A DNA stretch of 48,698 bases from Candidatus Woesearchaeota archaeon (GTDB lineage Archaea > Nanobdellota > Nanobdellia > Woesearchaeales > UBA583). The DNA lies in contig JAQICV010000098.1 in NCBI GenBank assembly GCA_027858315.1, positions 1 to 48,698 on the forward strand. Reading direction: 5' to 3'. Under the pieces are notes generated by a model that was given only the letters and a program-made list of their open reading frames with translations, was not told the DNA's origin and ran no database searches. The first letter of the stretch is position 1. Each line of letters begins with the position of its first letter. Both the position numbers and the translations under genes were made by a program. Below, piece by piece: positions 39,880-48,446 of this stretch.

Positions 39880-40857
39880 TTACCTTAATGAATTCAATTT
39901 TTTAAGCCTAGAATCAATCTTAATCAACTTCTCTACTGTAGAATTTGACTCAAACCTAAAATCATCATCAGATACAATTTGGGGAGACTCCAAAATTGTA
40001 TTTTTAAGTTCAGAACTTAAAATATTATTATCAATTTCATCTTTTTTTATAACATTTATATCAGATTTAGTTTTAGACTTAACAAAATTATCCTTTTTTC
40101 CCAAATCACTCAAAGATTCATTAAAATTTGAAAGTTTCTTCCTTACATTAACATTATTATTTTTATTAAACTCAGTAATTTCTTCTTTAATACCTAAATA
40201 TTTAGTGGTCAAATCTTTTGAAATTTTATCAATACCCTCTTTTTGAATTAATATAAGTTTCGAAACTTTACCTAATTCAGATTTATTAGAATCATTAATA
40301 CTTAAAAATCCTTCTTCAATTTTTGAAAGCCTCTCATCAATACCACTAAATTTTTTTTCTAAAAGAGAATTAGTTTCATCCTTAAATTCACCAAATTCAC
40401 TAAATATAGACTTAACTTCAACGAAATCATTTCCAAAATCCTCTAATTTATCAGACAAAATTTTATTAGACAAAGAAATTTTCTCTAATTCTATTCTCAT
40501 TTTTGAAAATTCTCCTCCAAGCTCTTCACTAAAAGTAGAAACTGTACTTTTAAAACTTAAAGTCATTTTTTTATAAAAATCATCCATAAACTTAGCAAAT
40601 TGAGATTGTTGTGTATTTAAAGATCTCATTATCATACCTTCCATACTATCTGTCAAATTTTTTCGAACCAAAGCCATTTCAGTCTTCAAATCTATCAGAT
40701 TAGATGCGACAAGAGAATTAATATCCTCATCATAATCATCTTTATCCCTAAACACACCACCAGATTTTAAAAAATCAAAATCTAAATCAGGTAAATGAGT
40801 CCCAAGTTCTTTATTATATCCCTTCAATTCATCAACAACAGACTTTTTCTTGGCCAT
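39880..40857 (-). CDS. long coiled-coil protein upstream of the pilins
   Basis: A GTG start at 40872 is possible, but ATG 40857 (MAKKKSVVDELKGYNKELG) is preferred. The roughly 325-residue cytoplasmic protein is almost wholly helical with heptad-like patterns from about 45 to 260 (DLKTEMALVRKNLTDSMEGM, FSKMRIELEKISLSNKILSDKLEDF). A conserved-looking C-terminal strand/helix TVEKLIKIDSRLKKLNSL closes it. It is cotranscribed with the 182-residue coiled-coil gene (5 nt gap) and precedes the major pilin. Archaellum loci place ArlC/D/E-type coiled-coil proteins in the same position, but I see no sequence match to them. Confidence 0.7.
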   Translation of the reverse strand: MAKKKSVVDELKGYNKELGTHLPDLDFDFLKSGGVFRDKDDYDEDINSLVASNLIDLKTEMALVRKNLTDSMEGMIMRSLNTQQSQFAKFMDDFYKKMTLSFKSTVSTFSEELGGEFSKMRIELEKISLSNKILSDKLEDFGNDFVEVKSIFSEFGEFKDETNSLLEKKFSGIDERLSKIEEGFLSINDSNKSELGKVSKLILIQKEGIDKISKDLTTKYLGIKEEITEFNKNNNVNVRKKLSNFNESLSDLGKKDNFVKSKTKSDINVIKKDEIDNNILSSELKNTILESPQIVSDDDFRFESNSTVEKLIKIDSRLKKLNSLR

Positions 40858-40862
40858 TTTAT

Positions 40863-41411
40863 TTAAAACCACTTCTTTTTCTTAGTAACTCCATCTTCTT
40901 TCAAAACTTCACCAAACTTAGCAGCTATTTCAGTTTTAAAAGCAGGAGGAGGAGGAAGAGCTCCAGAAGAAGAATTTTCAACAGGTTTGGATTTGTCACC
41001 CAAAGAAGTTTTAGAAACTAAAGGTGGTGAATCTGAAACTTTATCTTTTTCAAGTAATTGTGCTTTCAAAACAGGTTTATTTGAAGATTTATCCGAAACA
41101 ATTTTATCTTGTAACTTCTCAACTTTAGTAAAACTATCATCAACTTTAATTGAAAGAGAATCAATCTTATCCAAAACATCATTAAATTTAGCTTCAAAAT
41201 CTACTTTCTCTTTTTCATCATCAGAAGAATTTGCTTCCTTAAAAATCTGAACTAGAAAATCAAGTTTAGCATTAATTTCCAAGAATAATCTTTCTTGTTC
41301 ACTTTGTGATTTTTTCTTAAGACTATCAATCAATAATCTTTGTTTCAATTTAAGTTCTTCGAACTCCTTAATAAAATTAACATCAGAACTTAGACTTTCT
41401 ACTTTACCCAT
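40863..41411 (-). CDS. short coiled-coil protein with Pro/Ser-rich tail, start of the pilus locus
   Basis: The 182-residue cytoplasmic protein has an N-terminal coiled coil (FIKEFEELKLKQRLLIDSLK, then FNDVLDKIDSLSIKVDDSFTKVEKLQDK), a disordered Ser/Pro segment with four consecutive prolines (ALPPPPAF), and a short conserved-looking C-terminal peptide (AAKFGEVLKEDG then KKKKWF). It probably partners with the long coiled-coil protein encoded 5 nt downstream. No family recognised; the terminal KKKKWF could be a membrane or protein docking motif. Confidence 0.68.
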   Translation of the reverse strand: MGKVESLSSDVNFIKEFEELKLKQRLLIDSLKKKSQSEQERLFLEINAKLDFLVQIFKEANSSDDEKEKVDFEAKFNDVLDKIDSLSIKVDDSFTKVEKLQDKIVSDKSSNKPVLKAQLLEKDKVSDSPPLVSKTSLGDKSKPVENSSSGALPPPPAFKTEIAAKFGEVLKEDGVTKKKKWF

Positions 41412-41501
41412 AGATATTTTTTCATATTATACAATAAATAGATTATTAACCCCTATAAAATAAAAAAAAGAAATATTTACTTAAAAATGTTTAAAGAAAA
41501 A

Positions 41502-42785
41502 TCATTTATATATATTCAATAAACGATTATATTTTGCTACTCTCTCCCCTCTTGCTGGAGCGCCAATTTTAATAGAAGACTCCAAAGCAACACTCAAATC
41601 GGCAATAAAATCATCAACAGTCTCTCCTGATCTATGTGAGACGATAGTGTGCCAACCCACAGCTTTTGCCATTTTATGAGCTTCAATACTCTCAGTTAAA
41701 GTTCCAATTTGATTAATTTTCAAAAGAAGCGAAGAACAAAGTTTTTTATCAATTGCAAGTTTAATTCTTTCAGGATTTGTAACTAATAAATCATCTCCAA
41801 CACTAAAAGATTCTTTCTTTCCTGAAATAGGATTTTTAATCTTAAGTTTTGAAACATTTTGTAAATAATAAGCAAATCCTTCAAAGTCATCTTCAGCCAT
41901 TGCATCCTCAATAGAAATAATTGGATATTTGTCAACCAAATCTGAATAATACTTAGTCAATTTCTTGAAATCTAATTTAACTCCTTTCTCAACTTCATAA
42001 AGTTTGGTAGTAGAATCGTAAAAATCTGAAGCTGCAGCATCCATAGCTAAAAACACTTCCCCCTTATAATTACTCTTCTCAATTGCATCAACAAGCAAAT
42101 CTAGTGCTTCTGTTGGCTTAGAAATATCTGGTGCAAATCCTCCTTCATCACCTACAGCAGTATTTGATTTACCATATTTTTCCTCAATCAAAACTTTCAG
42201 AGTCTGATAAATTTCAGAAATTGCTCTAATTCTATCATAAACACTTCCAAAAACAGGAATAATCATAAACTCTTGAATATTTAAAGAATTTCCACTATGT
42301 AAACCACCATTAATCACATTTGCAAAAAGATTAATTGGTTCAGGCTTTGCAATAGTTTTCAAATCAAAAGACAAACCATTTGCAAGTCTATTCAAATATT
42401 CATATAAAGGCAAATTATAATACTTTGCTGAAGCTTTAGAAAAAGCAATACTAAGTCCTAAAATTGCATTAGCACCTAATAACTCTTTATTTGTAGTTCC
42501 ATCATATTCTATTAAAAACTCATCAAAACTTTTTTGATTAAAATCAATATTCAAAAGTTCTTCCTTAATTTTATAAACATTATCTACAGCTTTTAAAACT
42601 GACTTACCATGAAATAAATTTTTATTATTATCTCTTAACTCACAAGCCTCGTGAATACCAGTTGAAGCTCCCGAAGGAACTCTAAACGAACCAGCAGAAC
42701 CATCATCCAAAACAATTTTAACTTCAATTGTTGGATTTCCTCTTGAATCTAATATTTGTAAGGATTCAATACTAACTATTTTCAT
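41502..42785 (-). CDS. eno: enolase (phosphopyruvate hydratase)
   Basis: Converts 2-phosphoglycerate to phosphoenolpyruvate in lower glycolysis. The 427-residue product has the whole active site: S-loop SGAST (38-42), H163, E214 in GDEGGFAP (212-219), magnesium ligands D249, E293 and D331, catalytic K356 in LLLKINQIGT, and SHRSGET (383-389). Length is normal. Near the active site NGGLHSGN replaces the commoner NGGKHAGN, and GWHTIVSHRS replaces GWGVMVSHRS; both are tolerated in the family. It is followed by gene 40863 after a gene-free gap of 90 nt. Glycolysis in this organism is also hinted at by the degenerate phosphoglucose-isomerase-like cupin. Confidence 0.97.
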   Translation of the reverse strand: MKIVSIESLQILDSRGNPTIEVKIVLDDGSAGSFRVPSGASTGIHEACELRDNNKNLFHGKSVLKAVDNVYKIKEELLNIDFNQKSFDEFLIEYDGTTNKELLGANAILGLSIAFSKASAKYYNLPLYEYLNRLANGLSFDLKTIAKPEPINLFANVINGGLHSGNSLNIQEFMIIPVFGSVYDRIRAISEIYQTLKVLIEEKYGKSNTAVGDEGGFAPDISKPTEALDLLVDAIEKSNYKGEVFLAMDAAASDFYDSTTKLYEVEKGVKLDFKKLTKYYSDLVDKYPIISIEDAMAEDDFEGFAYYLQNVSKLKIKNPISGKKESFSVGDDLLVTNPERIKLAIDKKLCSSLLLKINQIGTLTESIEAHKMAKAVGWHTIVSHRSGETVDDFIADLSVALESSIKIGAPARGERVAKYNRLLNIYK

Positions 42786-42851
42786 ATAGTTTTAATCTAG
42801 AATAAACTTTAATTAGTTTTATCACTACTAACTAAAAAAGATAAGAAAAAA

Positions 42852-43076
42852 TTACTCTGCATCAATCTCTTGAATTAATTTAACAATCTCATCTTTTTTT
42901 TCTCGACTAAATAAAATATTTGTTTTATATCTTTTTTGTCCATCATCAGTAAACCAACCCTTAGAAATACCAATTAACATATTTGCTCCTTCTGGAGGTT
43001 GTTTCAAATTAACCTCGATAAAATTATTTCCGCCTACATCTACAGTCTCTTGCTTTAATGTCTTCCATTCAGCCAT
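42852..43076 (-). CDS. conserved small archaeal protein, possibly PC4-like ssDNA-binding
   Basis: The frame extends to a TTG at 43088, but ATG 43076 (MAEWKTLKQETVDVGGNNF) is preferred, giving 74 residues. Strands FIEVNLKQPPEG, MLIGISKGWFTDDGQKRYKTNILF and the final helix EKKDEIVKLIQEID suggest a small four-stranded beta fold with one helix, reminiscent of PC4/transcription-coactivator-like or whirly-type ssDNA-binding domains. That assignment is from shape only. It is divergent from eS17. Confidence 0.55.
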   Translation of the reverse strand: MAEWKTLKQETVDVGGNNFIEVNLKQPPEGANMLIGISKGWFTDDGQKRYKTNILFSREKKDEIVKLIQEIDAE

Positions 43077-43210
43077 TTTTTCATTCAAACAGATACAATT
43101 TTCAAGTACCTTAATACCTATATCATTTGCAGTATTTAAAAATTTAATCTTTTCAAATAAATAATTAAAAGAAAAACTTTAAAAAGCATAAGTCACTCTT
43201 TTTATATAGA

Positions 43211-43408
43211 ATGGGAAGAGTTAAAAGTACATTTGTAAAGACATCTGCAAAGAAAATTTACAAGAAAGGAGCAAGCGAATTCACATCAGATTTTAATACA
43301 AATAAAACAATTGTTGACAAATACGCTAAAATTCCTTCAAAAAGATTAAAGAACACAATTTTGGGCTACATCACAAGATTAAAAAAAACTAGTGAAGTAG
43401 AAGAATAA
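43211..43408 (+). CDS. rps17e: small-subunit ribosomal protein eS17
   Basis: The 65-residue protein starts MGRVKSTFVKTSAKKIYKKG and contains FTSDFNTNKTIVDKYAKIPSKRLKNTILGYITRLKK, the typical archaeal eS17 sequence. Length is normal for archaea. The TATA-like ctttaaaaag (43177-43186) lies about 30 nt upstream of ATG, with no Shine-Dalgarno sequence. It precedes the Lrp-type regulator, which has its own promoter. Confidence 0.96.
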   Translation: MGRVKSTFVKTSAKKIYKKGASEFTSDFNTNKTIVDKYAKIPSKRLKNTILGYITRLKKTSEVEE

Positions 43409-43476
43409 ATACTTTTTATTCCTAAAACAATATTTCTAAACAACAATTTTATAAATAAAATACTTTTAAATATACT

Positions 43477-44442
43477 ATGACTAAAGATAAGTTATCCATA
43501 CTATCTCCAAAAGACATATTAATTTTAAGAAAATTACTTGAAGATGGAAGACAAAGTTCATCAAGTATTTCAAAAGAAATAGATTTAGGTAGAGAAATAG
43601 TAAATTATAGAATTAAACGACTTATCAAAGAAAACCTAATTGTAAAATTTATTCCAAAAATAAATGATCAAGCCCTAAACTATAAAGAATACATAATATT
43701 TCTAAAATTAAATCTTGATGATGAAATCTCTAAAGAAAAATTTGTAAAAGAACACATGGGAAACAAATACTTAGTATGGATTGTAAAATCTAATTCAGGA
43801 TGGGACTTAATAGTAAGATTATACGCACAAAGTATAGAAGAATTTAAAGAAAAATTAAATGAAATTCTTGAAGACTATTCAACTGTTCTTGCTAGCTACT
43901 ATACAATAATTTCCACAGACGAAATAAAAGAAAATGAAAAAGAAACACTTCTAGAAAAAGTGTTCAATGAAAAAACTACAAAAAAAGATTTCAAAATTAT
44001 TAAAAAAAATCAACAAATTCTTATTGACCAAAAAGACAAAGAAATAATAAAATTATTAGAAGAAGATGGTAGAGTACAATATAAAGAAATAGGAGACAAA
44101 TTAGAAATCTCCTCCGACACCGTAAAGTATAGAATAGATAAACTAAAATCACAAGGAATAATCGAAAATTTTACTACTGTAATTAACTTTAATAAAATAG
44201 GATATATTCAATACGCCGCAATAATAAAATTTAAATATTTAATAAAAGAAGAAGAAGAAAAAGTAAATAAAATTTTAATTGACTCAAAATGTATTCTAAA
44301 AGCAATTAAAAATTTAAACTCCGAAGAATATTTTATAACATTAGTATTTGATGAAAACAAAGAAAAAGAAAAATTTGAAAAAGAACTAAAAGAAAAATTT
44401 GAAGATAAAATTTTAAGTCTTGAAATGTTTAAAATAGAATAA
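43477..44442 (+). CDS. Lrp/AsnC-type regulator with two fused units
   Basis: Lrp-type proteins combine a winged-helix DNA-binding domain with an amino-acid-binding RAM domain. This 321-residue protein has the arrangement twice. The first unit has LSPKDILILRKLLEDGRQSSSSISKEIDLGREIVNYRIKRLIKENLI, then a RAM-like domain to about 145; the second has DQKDKEIIKLLEEDGRVQYKEIGDKLEISSDTVKYRIDKLKSQGII and a second RAM-like end. It therefore looks like a tandem duplication, acting as a pseudo-dimer in one chain. Its TATA tttataaat (43448-43456) lies about 25 nt before ATG. Regulon unknown. Confidence 0.88.
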   Translation: MTKDKLSILSPKDILILRKLLEDGRQSSSSISKEIDLGREIVNYRIKRLIKENLIVKFIPKINDQALNYKEYIIFLKLNLDDEISKEKFVKEHMGNKYLVWIVKSNSGWDLIVRLYAQSIEEFKEKLNEILEDYSTVLASYYTIISTDEIKENEKETLLEKVFNEKTTKKDFKIIKKNQQILIDQKDKEIIKLLEEDGRVQYKEIGDKLEISSDTVKYRIDKLKSQGIIENFTTVINFNKIGYIQYAAIIKFKYLIKEEEEKVNKILIDSKCILKAIKNLNSEEYFITLVFDENKEKEKFEKELKEKFEDKILSLEMFKIE

Positions 44443-44493
44443 AAGTATCAAAAATGAAAAACTTTTATAAATCAAGTTCCATTAAACAATACT

Positions 44494-45015
44494 ATGACAA
44501 AAGAAAAAAAAGATACTTCTAAAAAAGAGAAAAAAATTTCTAAAGATGAAGTCATCAAAAATTTAGTTAAACAAATTGAAGAATTGAAAAATGAACATCT
44601 AAGAACAAGAGCAGATTTTGAAAATTTCAAAAAAAGAAAAGAAAAAGAATCTCTTGAAATAAGAGATAGAGCTGTAACTGATTTTGTGTTAGACTTACTT
44701 CCTGCAATAGATAATTTTGAAATGAGTCTCAAAATGACTGACAACCAAGCAATGTTTGTAAAAGGAGTTGAAATGATTCATAAAAATCTAACTGACACAC
44801 TAAAAGAACACAAATTTGAAGAATTTGAACCAAAAATTAACGATAATTTTGATCCATATATGCATGACCCAATATTAATTGAAAATGATGATGCTAAACC
44901 AGGTAAAGTGATAGGAATCCTTAAAAAAGGATATAAAAGAAAAGAGAATATAGTAAGACCTGCAAGAGTTCAAGTAAAAAAAGAACAAGAATTAGTAGAA
45001 GAAAAAACAAAATAA
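44494..45015 (+). CDS. grpE: nucleotide exchange factor GrpE
   Basis: GrpE releases ADP from the chaperone DnaK. The 173-residue product has a charged N-terminal coiled coil (KNLVKQIEELKNEHLRTRADFENFKKRKEKE), the dimerisation helices with LLPAIDNFEMSLKM, and the beta domain FDPYMHDPILIENDDAKPGKVIGILKKGYKRKENIVRPARVQV, all characteristic. Length is normal for the family. The TATA tttataaatc (44464-44473) is about 26 nt before ATG. dnaK and dnaJ, often beside it, are not in this window. Confidence 0.96.
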   Translation: MTKEKKDTSKKEKKISKDEVIKNLVKQIEELKNEHLRTRADFENFKKRKEKESLEIRDRAVTDFVLDLLPAIDNFEMSLKMTDNQAMFVKGVEMIHKNLTDTLKEHKFEEFEPKINDNFDPYMHDPILIENDDAKPGKVIGILKKGYKRKENIVRPARVQVKKEQELVEEKTK

Positions 45016-45020
45016 AAATT

Positions 45021-45755
45021 CTATTTCAAAAAATTAAACTTCTCAGGAATATTCAAAAATTCCTGATAAATACCAACTTCTTTATCAAAACTCAAATCCT
45101 CTAAATAATCACCAAAATAATCTTTTAAAGTATAATTAGGTCCAATATTTTGATTCCTAATAAATCCTAATTTTGTATAAAAAACTCCCGAACCACAAAA
45201 TTTTGCCAAAACATTTGTCTTAAATCTAGTATTCTTTCCAAGAAGAGAAATACATACCATATTAGAACTCTTAGAAGAATTAATCATTGTGAATACTTGT
45301 CCTGAAGGGATATAAACATAACTTCCCTTACTAACTGCAACAACCTTTATCTCACGAATTTCATCCAAACTCTCTAAAATAAAAAAACCTTCCCCATGCA
45401 AAACTTCAAACAAAGCAGACTTAGACACACCATTATAATCAACAGAAAAAGAAGTAGTCTTATTATATTCTCTACCGAAAAATTTATGGTCTAAAACAAA
45501 CAAATTACATTTAAAATTAAGTGACTCAAATAAAAGCTGATCTGAATTTTTAGAAATTCTCCAAAAAACACTAAAGGATTTTTTATTCAAATTTTTCATA
45601 TCTAAAAGTTCATCTTTAAAATCTAAAAACCTAAAAACATCCTCTTTAAAAAAAACAGTATTCTTTGCCAAAGAAAATGAATCAAAATTAATAACTAGAT
45701 TATTACTCGATTCATTCTCCAAATTTCCAAAAAAATTACTTAATTTCTTTAACAT
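45021..45755 (-). CDS. cupin resembling archaeal phosphoglucose isomerase, metal ligands lost
   Basis: The 244-residue protein aligns by eye with the archaeal cupin-type glucose-6-phosphate isomerase: GREYNKT (94-100), ALFEVLHGEGFFILE (114-128), and GSYVYIPSGQVFTMINS (144-160). In active enzymes, H-x-H, a Glu shortly after, and a later His bind the metal; here the positions read T-S-F-S, S-A-L-F and Q-V-F, so all four ligands appear replaced. The fold looks preserved but the classic activity is unlikely. It may be a binding or structural protein, or use another mechanism. It converges on grpE. Confidence 0.75.
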   Translation of the reverse strand: MLKKLSNFFGNLENESSNNLVINFDSFSLAKNTVFFKEDVFRFLDFKDELLDMKNLNKKSFSVFWRISKNSDQLLFESLNFKCNLFVLDHKFFGREYNKTTSFSVDYNGVSKSALFEVLHGEGFFILESLDEIREIKVVAVSKGSYVYIPSGQVFTMINSSKSSNMVCISLLGKNTRFKTNVLAKFCGSGVFYTKLGFIRNQNIGPNYTLKDYFGDYLEDLSFDKEVGIYQEFLNIPEKFNFLK

Positions 45756-45881
45756 ATTTTAAAATGCAAAAATCCTTCTAAAAAGATTAGTTGTACTCAC
45801 CCAATAATAACAAATTTATTGTTTTAATAATTTGAAAAAAATTAATCAAACAATGACCAAAAATATAATTAGATTCTTGAT

Positions 45882-48446
45882 TTAATCCCTATTCCTCAAA
45901 TCACTCTCAACACTCCTTTCAGCAAAATAAGAGTTTTTTTTACCCCTTTTTTTAATGGTCTTATTCAAATAATCGTCAAGATCAATCTTTCCATTCCAAA
46001 CCTTAGTTTTATCTTCAGAACTAGATTCTACTAAAGAAGAAATCCCATTAGAGATATTTTCTTTCTTCCTAAAAAACATAAAACTCTTTTTCTCTTGAAC
46101 TTTATCCTCAAGAGAAGATTTATCTTTTTTAACTTCAGATTTATTCTCAACAACAGGCTCAACAACAACAGGACTATCCACATAATCTCTTGTAGAATTC
46201 CAAGAAGGAGTAGATTTTACCTTTTGCAAATATTCACCTAATTCATCTCTAATTTTTTCAGATTTAGATTCTCTTAAAAAAAAATTACTTTTTTTAACCC
46301 TTTGAACTTCTTCTTTCGAAGGTTTTAAATTTTCATCATAACTAGGATCTTTTTTTATTTTTTCAATCTTTTTCTTTGTTACTTCTCTTTTATTAAAAGG
46401 AATTGAAACTTCTTTTCTCTTTGATAAATCTTCTAATTTTTTCTTTTCAAAATCAGTTCGTCCTCTCTTTTCTAAATTATGTTTCCTCTCTATCTCCCTT
46501 TTAGCATCAAATTGTTTTTTAATTCTCTGTTTTTTAATTCTGTTAAAATCTTTTTCTAAATTATGGTCCTTAACTCTCTCAACACTAAGCAAAGGAAATT
46601 TTTTATTTTTCGATTTAGACTTTGACTGTTTTTTCAAAAATGTTAACTTATTCTCATCAAAAATAAAAATCTTAACAAAAATTGCTAAAATAATCAAAAT
46701 AAAAACAAACCAAATCCAAGAATAAAAACTACCTTCTTCTTCAACAACTTCAACAACAACCTCAGGTTCAATAACTTCAATCGATGCACTAATTAAAGAA
46801 TCATCATAAGTAATAAAATATGTATCCTCAAAAACATTTCCAACCTCATCAACAATTTCAACAATAATTTGATTAATTCCAGATTCTAAATTAAATAAAA
46901 AATCTAATTTTTCTTGTTGAATATTATCATAAACTTTTGAATCTATAACTTGGCCTGCAGATTTTAAAGTAACACTAACTTTAGAATTTTTATCAGTAGT
47001 AATATCAAAACCAAAACTCGAATCTTTAACAGTCTCACTATCAACCAAATCTATAACAAAATCTACGCTTACTTTATTTGGAGTAACTTCAATCTCTGAA
47101 GTTTGAACTTCATTATCCGCCTCATCAAAAGCTTCAATGAAAAAAGAATAAGTTCCAGGATAAACTGCTCCTTTATCTTCAAACTTTAACTTAGAACCAT
47201 CATACACCTCCTCATCATCCCTAAAAACTCTATACTCAACAATACCTTCTTTATCAAAACTCTCATCCCAAGTCAAACTAACACTGCCATCCTCATTTGC
47301 AAATGCCTCAAATTCAAAATCTGAAGGCTCATTAATATCATAATAAAAATCCTTAGAATAATACTCTTTAAAATTATCTTTAGTACAATAAAACTCCAAT
47401 TCATAATTTGCAACCCTATTAATGTCTAAATTATAACTAAAAGTATTTGAACTCTCAGAAAAATCAGAATCATAATCTCTAGAATCAACTCCCGTCAAAA
47501 CACACTCATCCGCATTAGATTTAAATTTATATTCCTTATCATTTGAAAATTTATCATAAAAAGTATTACTTATTATTGATTCCAAAGAAATAGTTTTTTG
47601 AGCAACATTATCATTCAAATCATAAACCTTAAGCAAAATATTCCCCTCATCAAAAGGAATACTCAAAATTTTATTAAAACTAGTTCCAGAAATATCTTCA
47701 GTTATAATTAAAGTTCCTTGAACAATTTCATACTTTGTCAAATTAACATCATCTTCAATATCAAATTCAACTTCATAGTTAGAACCACTTAAAACAACAA
47801 AAACTGAATTAATTATTGGTTCAAAAATATCACCAGCAGAAAGATCATATTCAAATTCTTCCAAATTTCCAGCTTCATCTTCTAACTTAAATAAAAAACT
47901 ATAATCGCCAGACTCAGACACATCATAACTATAAGTTAGAACATCTAAAACATCTGCAATAAAAATCTCAGAACTATCATACTTTCGATATAATTTTGCA
48001 GTTTTAAGTTTATTAGAATTATCACTAAAACTAAAATCAAACTCAACTTCTTGATTAGAAGAATTTAATTCTATACTATCCAAAACCATAGTTGGATTCT
48101 CTAAATCAATATAAACTAACTTAGATTCACCTAAAACAGTAATATTAAATACACTTGAACCACTAAAACTACCACCTGAACTCTCAGTTAAAGAAGACAA
48201 ACTAAAAGAAGAACAATATTCTTCACTACAAATAGAAAAAGGAAAATCCTTAACCTTACCAACTCCTGACACTTCATACTCTACACTAACATTAACTGCT
48301 TCAACTTCTGATACAACAGTAATCAAATTATCAGTTAAAGAGAAATACTCTTGAACTTCATTATCCGAATTTAAAATTTCAAAACCAAAATTACTTGAAA
48401 CTAAAATCAAAAAAAGTCCTAAAAATAGCACAATCTTACTTTTCAT
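45882..48446 (-). CDS. large Ig/FN3-like surface protein with long charged cytoplasmic tail
   Basis: The 854-residue protein has a signal peptide (MKSKIVLFLGLFLILVSSNFGF), about 540 residues of extracellular beta-sandwich modules (for example VSLTWDESFDKEGIVEYRVFRD and PGTYSFFIEAFDEADNEVQT as in fibronectin type III or Ig-like repeats), one transmembrane helix (WIWFVFILIILAIFVKIFIF), and a cytoplasmic, Lys/Glu-rich tail of about 270 residues predicted to be helical or disordered. The TATA ctttataaag (48468-48476) is about 26 nt before ATG. A long cytoplasmic tail is unusual for an adhesin and suggests contact with internal partners. Ligand unknown. Confidence 0.8.
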   Translation of the reverse strand: MKSKIVLFLGLFLILVSSNFGFEILNSDNEVQEYFSLTDNLITVVSEVEAVNVSVEYEVSGVGKVKDFPFSICSEEYCSSFSLSSLTESSGGSFSGSSVFNITVLGESKLVYIDLENPTMVLDSIELNSSNQEVEFDFSFSDNSNKLKTAKLYRKYDSSEIFIADVLDVLTYSYDVSESGDYSFLFKLEDEAGNLEEFEYDLSAGDIFEPIINSVFVVLSGSNYEVEFDIEDDVNLTKYEIVQGTLIITEDISGTSFNKILSIPFDEGNILLKVYDLNDNVAQKTISLESIISNTFYDKFSNDKEYKFKSNADECVLTGVDSRDYDSDFSESSNTFSYNLDINRVANYELEFYCTKDNFKEYYSKDFYYDINEPSDFEFEAFANEDGSVSLTWDESFDKEGIVEYRVFRDDEEVYDGSKLKFEDKGAVYPGTYSFFIEAFDEADNEVQTSEIEVTPNKVSVDFVIDLVDSETVKDSSFGFDITTDKNSKVSVTLKSAGQVIDSKVYDNIQQEKLDFLFNLESGINQIIVEIVDEVGNVFEDTYFITYDDSLISASIEVIEPEVVVEVVEEEGSFYSWIWFVFILIILAIFVKIFIFDENKLTFLKKQSKSKSKNKKFPLLSVERVKDHNLEKDFNRIKKQRIKKQFDAKREIERKHNLEKRGRTDFEKKKLEDLSKRKEVSIPFNKREVTKKKIEKIKKDPSYDENLKPSKEEVQRVKKSNFFLRESKSEKIRDELGEYLQKVKSTPSWNSTRDYVDSPVVVEPVVENKSEVKKDKSSLEDKVQEKKSFMFFRKKENISNGISSLVESSSEDKTKVWNGKIDLDDYLNKTIKKRGKKNSYFAERSVESDLRNRD

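Noticed and set aside
39860-40246. Plus-strand open frame inside the coiled-coil gene
   Set aside because: It mirrors the Lys/Glu-rich coiled coil as Phe/Ser/Leu, has no promoter, and is a shadow frame.
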